A stretch of DNA of 64,000 bases from Bacteroidota bacterium. GTDB lineage: Bacteria; Bacteroidota; Bacteroidia; Chitinophagales; LD1. Made by a program: the position numbers and the translations under genes. The stretch lies in contig CANJZE010000020.1 of NCBI GenBank assembly GCA_947479455.1, forward strand, positions 25,414 to 89,413, read 5' to 3'. The notes under the pieces are model-generated. The model saw only the letters and a list, made by a program, of their open reading frames with translations. It was not told the origin of the DNA and ran no database searches. Of the stretch, positions 18,175-28,848 are shown in pieces (the first letter of the stretch is position 1; every line of letters begins with the position of its first letter).

Positions 18175-18237
18175 ATGAATTCGAATTTATTGATTTCCTG
18201 ATTTGCTTATTTGTCTTGTTTGAAGCCCATCTAAAGA

Positions 18238-19035
18238 CTAATTTGGAGGACGGAAAGTTTGTTTAAATGCTTCACCAAGCGATTTTGATTGAACCACATC
18301 TTTAAACCAAGCTTGCCATTCGTGAAACACAATTTTGATGGGGTTGTAAGTATTTATGTTTGTGGTGATACCGTAAACTACAGGTTTTACCTCGGGTTCG
18401 AAAGTGCCAAACAGAATGTCCCAGAATATAAAAATACCTCCGTAGTTTTTATCAATATACTCGGGGTTTGATCCGTGGTGCACCCGATGCCCTGAGGGTG
18501 TAACAATGATGTATTCTAAAAAACCGAGTTTGCCGATGTGCTTAGTATGCGACAACACCCCCCAAACTAAACTTACAGAACCCATAATTACTAATAACTG
18601 AGGGTCAAAGCCCAGCCAAGGAATATAGAAGTAAAAAAGAGGTCGTAAAATTGGTGAGAAAATCGGCTGTCGGAGAGCAGTGGAAAAATTATACTCTTTG
18701 CTTGAATGATGGTTAACATGATTAGCCCAAAAAAAACGCATACGGTGCGATGCCCGATGCCACCAGTAAAATGAAAAATCCATAAGTAAAAAGAGTAAGA
18801 CTAATTCATACCATGTGTTGCCAAACTCAAAAAATCGGTGTTTGTAGAGTAGATTATCAAATGCCAATAAAGTTGAAGCGAGAATAACTGTTACAATAAC
18901 CTGTGTTACACCTAAACTAAGACTTGCAACAGTATCTTTTAAATCGTGATAAGTATTTCGCTTCTTGAAATAACCGTATAGGAATTCAATAAGCAGTAGC
19001 AGTCCGAAAATAGGTAAGGCGTAAATCATTTCCAT
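18238..19035 (-). CDS. Fatty acid hydroxylase / sterol desaturase family protein
   Basis: Integral membrane di-iron enzyme of 265 residues. The three histidine boxes are all present: HRASH (93-97), HVNHH (106-110) and HRVHH (183-187), with transmembrane segments before and between them. Family members hydroxylate or desaturate long-chain lipids, sphingoid bases or sterols. It lies 12 bases downstream of a larger paralogue on the same strand, so the two are very probably one operon. The substrate is unknown. Confidence 0.88.
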   Translation of the reverse strand: MEMIYALPIFGLLLLIEFLYGYFKKRNTYHDLKDTVASLSLGVTQVIVTVILASTLLAFDNLLYKHRFFEFGNTWYELVLLFLLMDFSFYWWHRASHRMRFFWANHVNHHSSKEYNFSTALRQPIFSPILRPLFYFYIPWLGFDPQLLVIMGSVSLVWGVLSHTKHIGKLGFLEYIIVTPSGHRVHHGSNPEYIDKNYGGIFIFWDILFGTFEPEVKPVVYGITTNINTYNPIKIVFHEWQAWFKDVVQSKSLGEAFKQTFRPPN

Positions 19036-19047
19036 ATTTGAATAATG

Positions 19048-20307
19048 TTATTGCTTTGCTAAACTCAATTCAGTTTTATAAAACCAACCTGCTGTAAAAG
19101 CTACTGCCGTAAAATACGTTACTACTAAAACAGAACCGAACGGAAGAAAAGTATTCAAACCAAACCAATCGCCTTTTACTAAACCAAAAATGGCAATACC
19201 TATAGAAACAAATAACATGCTGATAAAGCCATATTGTTTTTTATCGAGCAGTGAGGTGAATCCGAAAATGGCAAGCAGCAGAAAAATGCCATTGACGAGT
19301 GCCTCTAGTTTTGATATTTCTCCAAAACGGAAAAACAAAAAACACACTAACAGAAAAAGTATGTGAATGTGTATGAAACTAAAGCCGGTGAACCATTTAC
19401 TATAGCCCGGATTATACTTTTTTAAGTCGTTCATTTTTTGAATGGTAACCAGCGGATGTTTTTCTGCAACATCGGCAGGTCGCCAACCGGTAGGCATAAA
19501 CCACAACTTGAATTTATCGCTCCTTTTTTTTGTATGATATGCATCTACAGCCAAAGTATACCAGTGTTTGTAGTTGATGATGTATGGGTTCCATGATTGA
19601 GCGGGTCTGCGCATGCCATACACACAAGGCTCTGTGGCCAGTTCCTCTTGATAGGTGCCAAAAACTCGGTCCCAAACAATAAAAATGGCGCTGTAGTTTT
19701 TATCCATGTAAATATCGTTCATAGCATGGTGCACACGGTGAGCCGAAGGAGTAACAAGAATATATTCCAGCACTCCCATATTGCCGATGTAACGTGTGTG
19801 ATACCAAAACTGACTGAATATGTGAACAGGCACTACTACACCCAACACCCCAACAGGAACCCCCAATAGCGCAATTGGCAAACCAGCTACCGAGGTTAAG
19901 TTAGTAATCATGGTAATTCCCTGACGAAGTGCGCAGGGCAGATTAAATTCCTCGCTGCTATGATGCACCACATGATGACCCCAGAAAAAATTAACGCGGT
20001 GGCTCAACCGGTGAGTCCAGTAACTCGTAAAATCTAAGACAACAAACACGATGACGTATGTCCACGCACTGCTCGCACTTAATTTCATTAACTGCATATG
20101 AGGACTCACCCAACGAAACGAAACAATAACGATAGTAAGACCAAGCGTTGCCTTTAAAATATTGGTAAAACCGGAGGCTATGCTTGCAATAGAGTCTATG
20201 AGCGGTTGCTGTTCATTATGTTTCCATCTACCCCAAAACATTTCGAGCATAATAAGCACAAAGAAACCGGGCATGGCAATCAATAAAGCATTTCCGAATT
20301 GGTTCAT
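19048..20307 (-). CDS. Fatty acid hydroxylase / sterol desaturase family protein with C-terminal membrane extension
   Basis: A paralogue of the following gene. The histidine boxes HRLSH (99-103), HHVVHH (111-116) and HRVHH (190-194) are intact. After the catalytic domain an extra region of about 120 residues (300-419) contains several membrane segments that the smaller paralogue lacks. The di-iron site predicts oxygen-dependent lipid modification. The tandem arrangement suggests related or successive steps. The Crp/Fnr gene lies just upstream on the same strand. Confidence 0.87.
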   Translation of the reverse strand: MNQFGNALLIAMPGFFVLIMLEMFWGRWKHNEQQPLIDSIASIASGFTNILKATLGLTIVIVSFRWVSPHMQLMKLSASSAWTYVIVFVVLDFTSYWTHRLSHRVNFFWGHHVVHHSSEEFNLPCALRQGITMITNLTSVAGLPIALLGVPVGVLGVVVPVHIFSQFWYHTRYIGNMGVLEYILVTPSAHRVHHAMNDIYMDKNYSAIFIVWDRVFGTYQEELATEPCVYGMRRPAQSWNPYIINYKHWYTLAVDAYHTKKRSDKFKLWFMPTGWRPADVAEKHPLVTIQKMNDLKKYNPGYSKWFTGFSFIHIHILFLLVCFLFFRFGEISKLEALVNGIFLLLAIFGFTSLLDKKQYGFISMLFVSIGIAIFGLVKGDWFGLNTFLPFGSVLVVTYFTAVAFTAGWFYKTELSLAKQ

Positions 20308-20402
20308 AAAAAATATTTAACAACTACTTCCACGTTTTAATTTGATTTTTAGTTAGCACAAGACTAAACAGACACATGACAACCGACATTAACAAAAGAT
20401 AA

Positions 20403-20993
20403 TTACTGCTTTTTGGTGGTAATTCTTTTTCGAATGCGACTTAGTGAAACGGGAGTAATGCCGAGCACATTGGCTATATACTTATTAGGAACACGGTTAA
20501 GCAGTTCGGGATGTTCTTTTACAAATTTCAGATAGCGCTGTTCGGGGCTGAGCAGTATAAAATCATCAACCACTGCTAGTGCTTGAACTAAACTACTGTT
20601 CGTAAAAAACCGGAGACCTGCTTCCCACTTTGCATTGCCGTGAACAATTTGTCGCATGGTTTTTACTTCCATCACTATAAGCTCAGTAGGTTCCAGCGCT
20701 TGAAGATTAAAACGTGATGGTTCGTTTAGCAGGTCAATTTCGTAACAAGACATTGCCTGATTTTCATACCGAAGACGGTTGGTTATTTCTTCGCCTTTCT
20801 CATTTACAAAGTAAGAACGGATGAGCCCTTCCTTTACAAAATAGATATTGCTTTTGCGCGAGCCCTGCTCTAAAAAAACTTCGCCCGCTTTTAGCTTTAA
20901 AACTCTTGTGTGTTGCAAAAATTCAAACACATCTTCAGAACTCAATTCCTGAAAAAACGGAAATACATGCTTTAGTTTTTCGAAATCAATCAT
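20403..20993 (-). CDS. Crp/Fnr-family transcriptional regulator
   Basis: The protein has 196 residues. An N-terminal cyclic-nucleotide-binding-type beta barrel (LKLKAGEVFLEQGSRKSNIYFVKEGLIRSYF) is joined to a short C-terminal helix-turn-helix (PNKYIANVLGITPVSLSRIRKRI). The exact cAMP-contact residues are not evident, as is usual for Bacteroidota members. It lies upstream of the hydroxylase pair with a 95-base gap and may regulate them; that is inference. Confidence 0.85.
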   Translation of the reverse strand: MIDFEKLKHVFPFFQELSSEDVFEFLQHTRVLKLKAGEVFLEQGSRKSNIYFVKEGLIRSYFVNEKGEEITNRLRYENQAMSCYEIDLLNEPSRFNLQALEPTELIVMEVKTMRQIVHGNAKWEAGLRFFTNSSLVQALAVVDDFILLSPEQRYLKFVKEHPELLNRVPNKYIANVLGITPVSLSRIRKRITTKKQ

Positions 20994-21190
20994 GCTTCTG
21001 AATTGAGATTGAAGGTATTGAAAATTTTGAATCTCAAGTTTAGGTTATGTCTATCATTTCAAAAACATCAACACTCCATTATTCCTTTTTCCTTTGAAAC
21101 ATAAAGTTTGCTGAAAAAGCAAACGGAGGTAGGTTTAATGCTCTATCTTTCGCTTACCAACACTCTGTTAGTCTTTAATTAGTTCTTTGA

Positions 21191-21221
21191 TTTGTTCTTT
21201 AAGTGAATAGGAATAAATTTG
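21191..21221 (+). promoter_or_regulatory. Bacteroidota-type promoter for pyrG
   Basis: TTTG at 21191-21194 and TAAATTTG at 21214-21221 are separated by 19 bases. This matches the Bacteroidota consensus TTTG ... TAnnTTTG exactly. The -7 element ends 16 bases before the pyrG ATG, so the leader would be very short. A second TTTG is at 21186-21189. Confidence 0.65.
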
Positions 21222-21225
21222 CTAA

Positions 21226-22881
<1,656 letters not shown>

Positions 22882-22887
22882 TTACAC

Positions 22888-23619
22888 TTACAAATGCAGA
22901 AGCATTTCTTGCTTAACCCTTTCTTTAAGCATAGGTAAATCATCAAAACTCAAGTGAGTTGTTTCTATTGGTTTGCTCCAAAATACTTTTACCTCACCGG
23001 GAAAAAGCTGAAAACCATTTGGGTTGTTCAACGTTTTGTTACCAACAAGAGTAACCGCTACTAATGGTTTTTTTGCCAGCACGGCTACTCTAAACGCACC
23101 ATCTTTAAACTCCTTTAGTTTTTCTGCAGTACGGTTGCGGGTACCCTCTGCGTAAATAAGCAAGCTCATGTTGCGGTTGAGTTCTTCAATCATGTACTGC
23201 ACCGATTTTTCTCTACTCTCTTTACTACTTCTATCTACCATAATTGCCAGTTGACGAGTCATGTAACCGAAGAAAGGAATCTTGTTGATTTCGCTTTTAG
23301 CCAAAAATTTATACGGCAGCTTTGAAGCAGATGCCGCTGTAAGAATATCGAGCTGCGAAGTGTGGTTGGCTACAAAAACATAGGCCTGATTGGTTACTAT
23401 ATTTTCGAGACCAAAAACTTTTATTCGAACACCACACATGAACAAAACAAAAGGAGCCCCTTTTGAAAACAAAAACCAAATCCACCAACGCGCTGCTTTT
23501 CTTTTAAACAACGGTAAAGTGATAGCTACGAAAGGTGTGCAAACGATCATCATGAGCAAGAACCACCAAGCGCCCCAGGCTAGCCAAAATGCACCGAAAA
23601 TGGATCTTGCTGTTTTCAT
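22888..23619 (-). CDS. 1-acyl-sn-glycerol-3-phosphate acyltransferase (PlsC-like)
   Basis: Membrane acyltransferase of phospholipid synthesis. The ATG at 23619 gives 243 residues and overlaps the pdxJ stop as ATGA (23616-23619), which argues for translational coupling; the longer frame to 23673 lacks homology in its extra part. It has two N-terminal hydrophobic stretches, the catalytic NHTSQLDI motif (NHxxxxD), and the acceptor-binding YAEGTRNR segment. It is in one transcription unit with pdxJ, though the pathways are unrelated. Confidence 0.9.
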   Translation of the reverse strand: MKTARSIFGAFWLAWGAWWFLLMMIVCTPFVAITLPLFKRKAARWWIWFLFSKGAPFVLFMCGVRIKVFGLENIVTNQAYVFVANHTSQLDILTAASASKLPYKFLAKSEINKIPFFGYMTRQLAIMVDRSSKESREKSVQYMIEELNRNMSLLIYAEGTRNRTAEKLKEFKDGAFRVAVLAKKPLVAVTLVGNKTLNNPNGFQLFPGEVKVFWSKPIETTHLSFDDLPMLKERVKQEMLLHL

Positions 23620-24329
23620 TCCAGCTCTCTTAAATAAAGTTGAATAGCGTTCTCTAGACCAACATACAAACAATCACGCACCAACGCATGACCTATAGAA
23701 ACTTCAAGAAGTTCAGGAATATTTTGTTTGAAGTATTTTAAGTTATCGAGATTCAAATCATGACCGGCATTTATACCTAAGTTTATTTCATTGCAAAATT
23801 TTGCTGCTTCTGCAAAATCTTTAATCGCATTCTTTTTATCTGCTAAAAAACGTTCGGCATAAGGTCCGGTGTAGAATTCAATTCTATCGGCTCCTGATTT
23901 TTTTGCCCCTTCAAGCATTTCATGAATAGGATCTATAAAAAGCGAAACACGAATTTTGTTTGAGTGCAACTCCGCTATCACCTCCTGTAAAAAACTTTGG
24001 TGCTTTATCGTATCCCAGCCATGGTCAGAAGTCAATTGGTCTGGTGCATCAGGAACTAAAGTGCATTGCAAGGGTTTTACTTCGTTCACCATTTTCAAAA
24101 AATCGGGCGAGGGATAACCTTCAATATTAAACTCAGTAGTAACAACTTCTTTTAGTGCATACACATCTTTGCGCGTAATGTGTCGTTCATCTTGCCTTGG
24201 ATGAACTGTAATGCCTTGTGCACCGCAGCGCTCACAGTCTTGAGCAAACTGAACTACATTAGGAATATTGGCTCCGCGCGAATTGCGCAGCAATGCAATT
24301 TTATTGATATTGACAGATAAGCGGGTCAT
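23616..24329 (-). CDS. pdxJ: Pyridoxine 5'-phosphate synthase
   Basis: Last step of the DXP-dependent vitamin B6 route: it joins 3-amino-2-oxopropyl phosphate with deoxyxylulose phosphate. It has 237 residues. The conserved start RLSVNINKIALLRNSRG, GITVHPRQDERHI, TLVPD and the C-terminal GINAGHDLNLDNL and EVSIGHALV segments are all present. It overlaps the PlsC-like gene by four bases. The product serves PLP enzymes such as the lyase in this window. Secure. Confidence 0.97.
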   Translation of the reverse strand: MTRLSVNINKIALLRNSRGANIPNVVQFAQDCERCGAQGITVHPRQDERHITRKDVYALKEVVTTEFNIEGYPSPDFLKMVNEVKPLQCTLVPDAPDQLTSDHGWDTIKHQSFLQEVIAELHSNKIRVSLFIDPIHEMLEGAKKSGADRIEFYTGPYAERFLADKKNAIKDFAEAAKFCNEINLGINAGHDLNLDNLKYFKQNIPELLEVSIGHALVRDCLYVGLENAIQLYLRELE

Positions 24330-24410
24330 GGTTCAAGTTTACATCATGCAATTGAAAGAATAAAATGTAGAGACAAAAAGTTTCGAACAACCTGTAAGTG
24401 AGCTCATAAA

Positions 24411-24441
24411 AAAAGTGTTGCAGCAAAACTGCAACACTTTT
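24411..24441 (-). terminator. Strong terminator hairpin downstream of the monooxygenase
   Basis: A perfect 13-base stem AAAAGTGTTGCAG (24411-24423) pairs with CTGCAACACTTTT (24429-24441) around a CAAAA loop. The A-run on the plus strand at 24408-24414 gives a U-run on the minus strand, so it terminates the flavin monooxygenase gene (stop at 24535) before the pdxJ promoter. Confidence 0.85.
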
Positions 24442-24534
24442 ATGTCAATCAATTTTCTACTTTGAATTATGTGGAATGACTGCCTACATTCTGCATTAGT
24501 GTTTAACGAAGCCTAAAGTTAATTTTCAAAATCC

Positions 24535-25998
24535 TTACTTATACTCTAAATATTTATCGTTCACCGATTCCATTTTAAGCGAAAACAAATCCTTGATATA
24601 ATTTTGGTAAACTTTCCAAGGGTGCTTAGAACCTTGCTTGGGTAAACTATCAAAGGCGCGTAACACATAACCCGCATCAAAATCAAGTAAAGGTTCCGAT
24701 TTAAAAACACTGCTATCGAAACGTGGCGTGCAAACACTATATTTTTTTGCTTCCATAAAGTTGAGCACCTTGGTTACAAACTGACAATTCAAATCGCATT
24801 TCAAAGTCCATGATGCGTTAGTATACCCAACTGTGATGGCAAAATTCGGAACATCGCTAAACATTACTCCTCTGTAACAATGCATGCTTCCACTATTGGC
24901 CAATTCACCATTGATGTGCATGGTCATTCCACCTAGTAATTGCACCTTCAGTCCGGTAGCGGTAACAATTAAGTCTGCTTCTAATTCTTTGCCGGAGGTA
25001 AGTAAAATTCCTTTAGTAGTAAACCGCTCAATGGTATCGGTAACCACTTCTACTTTTCCAGTTTTTATAGAATGGAATAAATCAGCATCTGGCACTATAC
25101 ACACTCGTTGATCCCATGGTTTATACTTTGGGTCAAAGTGTTTCATATCGAATGTTTCACCTAATTCTTTTTTAATACCTTTCTGAATAAATTTCCTCAC
25201 TCCTTCCGGCCATTTTCTAGACGCGTTGTAAAAACCAATAGCAAACAAAATATTCTTCCAACGCGCTAAATGGTAAGCCATTTTAGAAGGCAAAACCTTT
25301 CGAAAAAAATTAGCTATAACATCCTTACTGGGCAAACTCACCACATAGGAAGGTGAGCGTTGAAGCATAATGACCTTCTCTGCCTTTTTTGCCATCTCCG
25401 GCACTAGGGTAATTGCGGTGGCACCACTTCCTATAATCACCACTTTCTTGTTGGCATAATCAATATTCGAATCCCATTTTTGCGGATGGATAATAGTTCC
25501 TTTAAACAAATCGCAGCCGGCAAACTCAGGAGTGTATCCTTTATCGTAATCGTAATAACCGCTGCACATAAACAAAAATTTACAACGTAATTGCGACTTC
25601 GGCACTTCAGCGTTAGCAGCAATTTGAATCGTCCAAAGTTTATCTGCATCGCTCCACGATGCATCAATAACTTTATGATTGAACAAGATTTTTTTATCGA
25701 TACCGAATTTTGTTGCAGTGTCTTTGATGTATTGGAGAATGGCAGGTCCATCGGCAATAGCTTTAGGATTTTCCCAGGGGCTAAAAGGGAAACCAAGCGT
25801 GTACATATCCGAATCGGAACGAATACCAGGGTACTTAAACAAATCCCAAGTTCCGCCAATGGCTGAACGAGCTTCTAACACAGCAAAACTTTTATGGGGG
25901 CAGGCTGTTTGTAAATGGTAAGCTGCGCCAATGCCCGATAAGCCTGCTCCCACAACAAGCACATCGTAAAGAGTTGTTGCGTCATTTGAATTTTTCAT
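24535..25998 (-). CDS. Flavin-containing monooxygenase, Baeyer-Villiger type
   Basis: The protein has 487 residues. The FAD-binding VVGAGLSGIGAAYHL motif is near the N-terminus and the NADPH site VIIGSGATAITLVPEM in the middle. Between them lies FKGTIIHPQKWD, which fits the Baeyer-Villiger fingerprint FxGxxxHxxxW. FKYPGIRSDSDM is also typical. Such enzymes insert oxygen next to ketones or oxidise S and N atoms with NADPH. It stands alone, with its own terminator. The substrate is unknown. Confidence 0.9.
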   Translation of the reverse strand: MKNSNDATTLYDVLVVGAGLSGIGAAYHLQTACPHKSFAVLEARSAIGGTWDLFKYPGIRSDSDMYTLGFPFSPWENPKAIADGPAILQYIKDTATKFGIDKKILFNHKVIDASWSDADKLWTIQIAANAEVPKSQLRCKFLFMCSGYYDYDKGYTPEFAGCDLFKGTIIHPQKWDSNIDYANKKVVIIGSGATAITLVPEMAKKAEKVIMLQRSPSYVVSLPSKDVIANFFRKVLPSKMAYHLARWKNILFAIGFYNASRKWPEGVRKFIQKGIKKELGETFDMKHFDPKYKPWDQRVCIVPDADLFHSIKTGKVEVVTDTIERFTTKGILLTSGKELEADLIVTATGLKVQLLGGMTMHINGELANSGSMHCYRGVMFSDVPNFAITVGYTNASWTLKCDLNCQFVTKVLNFMEAKKYSVCTPRFDSSVFKSEPLLDFDAGYVLRAFDSLPKQGSKHPWKVYQNYIKDLFSLKMESVNDKYLEYK

Positions 25999-26186
25999 GT
26001 GATATTTTTATGTATTGAAATGATACAGCGAAGCAAGAATTTTTTCCCGTCAAATGAAATTATAGGATCTTCGTTTCAGTGAAAAGTAAGAAAAAAGAAC
26101 CCTTGGTTTTTATTCGCAACTAGTTACTCGATAAACTTTGGTTCACATGAAACAACTTAGACAGTTTCTCAAACAATCCTAACGCC

Positions 26187-26750
26187 ATGGTAAACAAAAA
26201 AGAATTATCACCAAAACAAAACGAAGAGTTACTCAGCACGTTAAAAGTTCGTTTTAAAAAAAACACAAAAAGGCATCAACGTATTTCATGGATTAAAGTG
26301 GAAGAAAAATTAGAAAGAGATACCGCTAAACTTTGGTCACTACACCAAATGGAAATTACCGGTGGCGAACCCGATGTAATAGGATACAATAAAAAAACTA
26401 ACGAATATATTTTCTGCGATTGTTCAACTGAAAGTCCCGCAGGTCGCAGAAGTATTTGTTATGATAGAGAAGCATTGGAGTTAAGAAAAGAGCATAAACC
26501 AAAAAACAACGCCATTGACATGGCTGCTGAAATGGGGATCGAACTTTTAACTGAAAATGAATACCGCGAATTGCAAACGTTGGGAAACTTTGATACCAAA
26601 ACCTCGAGCTGGATTAAAACACCTTCAAAGATTAGAAAACTGGGCGGGGCTATTTTTTCTGATTATCGCTATGGCACTATCTTCGTGTATCACAACAGTG
26701 CTGAATCGTATTACGCTGTTAGAGGGTTCCGCGGTTTGCTGAAAGTATAA
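26187..26750 (+). CDS. DUF4256 family protein
   Basis: A cytoplasmic protein of 187 residues. It matches the DUF4256 family over its full length: LSTLKVRFKKN near the start, LWSLHQMEITGGEPDV, ICYDREAL, NNAIDMAAEMGIELL and the C-terminal YYAVRGFRGLLKV. The function of the family is not known. It is transcribed alone, divergent from the monooxygenase gene. Confidence 0.83.
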   Translation: MVNKKELSPKQNEELLSTLKVRFKKNTKRHQRISWIKVEEKLERDTAKLWSLHQMEITGGEPDVIGYNKKTNEYIFCDCSTESPAGRRSICYDREALELRKEHKPKNNAIDMAAEMGIELLTENEYRELQTLGNFDTKTSSWIKTPSKIRKLGGAIFSDYRYGTIFVYHNSAESYYAVRGFRGLLKV

Positions 26751-26910
26751 CCTAAATTCGACAAAATTTATGGCTAAAAACAGGATTATTCCGATAAAAT
26801 TTTTCACGTAAACCTTTGAGAAAAAAACTTGATAACGTTTTGTGTGTACTTAAGCACCTTTTTGTTTGTTTACGCAGGCAAGCTTGGTTATTAGTTCCAT
26901 AATTGGAAAC

Positions 26911-26942
26911 AAAAAAGTGCCGCCCCATTACAGAGCGACACT
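26911..26942 (-). terminator. Terminator of the inorganic-carbon operon
   Basis: AGTGCCGC (26916-26923) pairs with GCGACACT (26935-26942) with one mismatch. The plus-strand A-run at 26911-26916 becomes a U-run on the minus strand. It lies about 40 bases after the dabB stop. Confidence 0.7.
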
Positions 26943-26980
26943 ATCAAACTGCAACAACCCACTTATTGCAGCCGATTTTT

Positions 26981-28840
26981 TTAGGATGATTTAAATGCGA
27001 TAGGGTGATATTGCTTTTTGTGCTGACCTAGAAATATACGCGCATAAATGCGCAGTACAGCTATTTCTATAAACAGAAAACTCAAAGTCGTTAAAACAAT
27101 CAGAACAATTTCGTGCTTATGTATATGGCTGAATAGTAAATCGATTCCAATAAAAGTTGGCGTAAATGGCAAGCCTACTAATCCTAAACCAGCTATGAGA
27201 AATACAAACCCCAGAATAGGTTGGTCATAGTTGTAACCGTGGAACTGATTCAACTGAATGTTTCCATCAACAGATTTTATTCTTTTTAAACAGACGTAAC
27301 CTACTATAGCAGATACAAGCGAACCACTTAAATACATAAGTATGTGAGTGTGTTCAAAATTTTCGTTTAGCAAGGCAATGGAAAGCGCAATAAATAACTG
27401 GCTTGATACTACCTCAATCCAAGCTCTCAAAGCATCTCCTCTTTCTGCAAATGTTTTTAAAATAAGTACGAAAGCAATGAAAGAAAATAGTAAGGGCAGC
27501 AAATCAAAAATAGCTGTAGGAATAATCTGTTGAAAAAAATAAGCGTAAAGTCCTGCAACGAAAATTACAGCCAACAGAACGCTTGCTAATTTTGCAGAAA
27601 GAAAGTTGAATCTGGTTCCAAACCATTTGAATGGTTTCCATAACAATTGATGAAGAAGAAAATCAAGATTCCATTCTTTGATGGAGAGAATATAAATGGA
27701 GTTTTTAAAAGAGCTTTGGCTAGTAAACGAACTCGGTTTAAAATTGAAAAACATATCGTGCACCAAATAACTAAGTACCGAAGGAGAAACCAGCAACTGA
27801 TAAGTGCGCAGGAAAGCATTACCTGCAAAATGGATCAAGGCAAGTGTGTGAAAGCCCAGCGCAACTTCAATAAACATCAAACCGATTTGTGCAGCAGATG
27901 AATAAGCTATCTGTGTTTTCACCGTTGACTGAACACGACCAATCAGCGTTGCGATTACGCTTGTAGAAAGTCCTATAACAATTATCAGTACCTGCACAGG
28001 CACAATGGTTTCCCAGTAAGGATAAGTGCGCAACAACAAAAACAGACCAAGGTGAACAGATAGCGAACCATAGAAAATTGCACTCGAAGTCGTAGGTCCT
28101 TCCATTGCTCTTGGCAACCAAGAAGAGAAAGGAAGTTGAGCCGATTTAGCCGCTGCTCCAATTACAATCATAAGCGATACAAAAACTGCAAACCAATAAT
28201 GATGCTGTAAATGTTCTGCCATTAAAACTGCATCGTTCAATTTTTGAAAAGTAATGTTCTCATGCCACAAGTGGTGGCTCATCCACATGGCGAGTATGAG
28301 ACAAATGTCGCCTAACCGGTAAATGGAAATTACTTTGAGCGCATTCTTTACCGGTAAATATCTGTCGCGATAAAATGCAATAAGTAGAAAAGAAGTAAGC
28401 CCCACAATTTCCCAACCCACAAAAAAGGTTTCAAAATTTCCGGAGAAGATTACAATGTTATAACCGGTGAAGAAAAAAAGTAAAGTGCTAAAGAAACGTT
28501 TAAAGCCGGCTTCGCGGTGCATGTAAAAACGACTGAACACCGAAACCATTAAAGCAATTACCGAACCAACAAGACTATAAACAGCAGTAATTTTATCGAA
28601 ATAAAAATTAATGAAAATTTCGATGTCGTCAGTTTGAAATAGTGTTAGATGTTTCACATTCAACACAGGAAAATGGTTGAATGCCCAGTAAGCAACAAAG
28701 GCGAGCAAACCCACCAAGTGAATACTTATAATAGAAAGCACCGCGAACGAAACAGATTTCTCCTTTTTTCGCGGCAATAGTAGTGTGACAAAAAATCCTA
28801 CAAATGGTACAAGAATAAATAGTTGAAGTAAGTGCTCCAT
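26981..28840 (-). CDS. dabB: DabB-type proton-conducting membrane subunit (NuoL-like)
   Basis: A membrane protein of 619 residues from the NuoL/MrpA proton-translocating family, with some 14-16 hydrophobic segments and the family core (VGWEIVGLTSFLLIAFYRDR; KSAQLPFSSWLPRAMEGPTTSSA). No other complex I genes are near. Its start lies 8 bases after the stop of dabA, so the pair is DabA-DabB, a complex that uses ion gradient energy to drive CO2 hydration and bicarbonate trapping. It is the last gene of a four-gene operon. The family is secure and the DAB role rests on the partner gene. Confidence 0.9.
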   Translation of the reverse strand: MEHLLQLFILVPFVGFFVTLLLPRKKEKSVSFAVLSIISIHLVGLLAFVAYWAFNHFPVLNVKHLTLFQTDDIEIFINFYFDKITAVYSLVGSVIALMVSVFSRFYMHREAGFKRFFSTLLFFFTGYNIVIFSGNFETFFVGWEIVGLTSFLLIAFYRDRYLPVKNALKVISIYRLGDICLILAMWMSHHLWHENITFQKLNDAVLMAEHLQHHYWFAVFVSLMIVIGAAAKSAQLPFSSWLPRAMEGPTTSSAIFYGSLSVHLGLFLLLRTYPYWETIVPVQVLIIVIGLSTSVIATLIGRVQSTVKTQIAYSSAAQIGLMFIEVALGFHTLALIHFAGNAFLRTYQLLVSPSVLSYLVHDMFFNFKPSSFTSQSSFKNSIYILSIKEWNLDFLLHQLLWKPFKWFGTRFNFLSAKLASVLLAVIFVAGLYAYFFQQIIPTAIFDLLPLLFSFIAFVLILKTFAERGDALRAWIEVVSSQLFIALSIALLNENFEHTHILMYLSGSLVSAIVGYVCLKRIKSVDGNIQLNQFHGYNYDQPILGFVFLIAGLGLVGLPFTPTFIGIDLLFSHIHKHEIVLIVLTTLSFLFIEIAVLRIYARIFLGQHKKQYHPIAFKSS

Positions 28841-28848
28841 GTGGGTGT

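Noticed and set aside
26981..28840. Complex I subunit NuoL
   Set aside because: No other nuo genes are present and the gene is coupled with dabA, which makes DabB the better reading.
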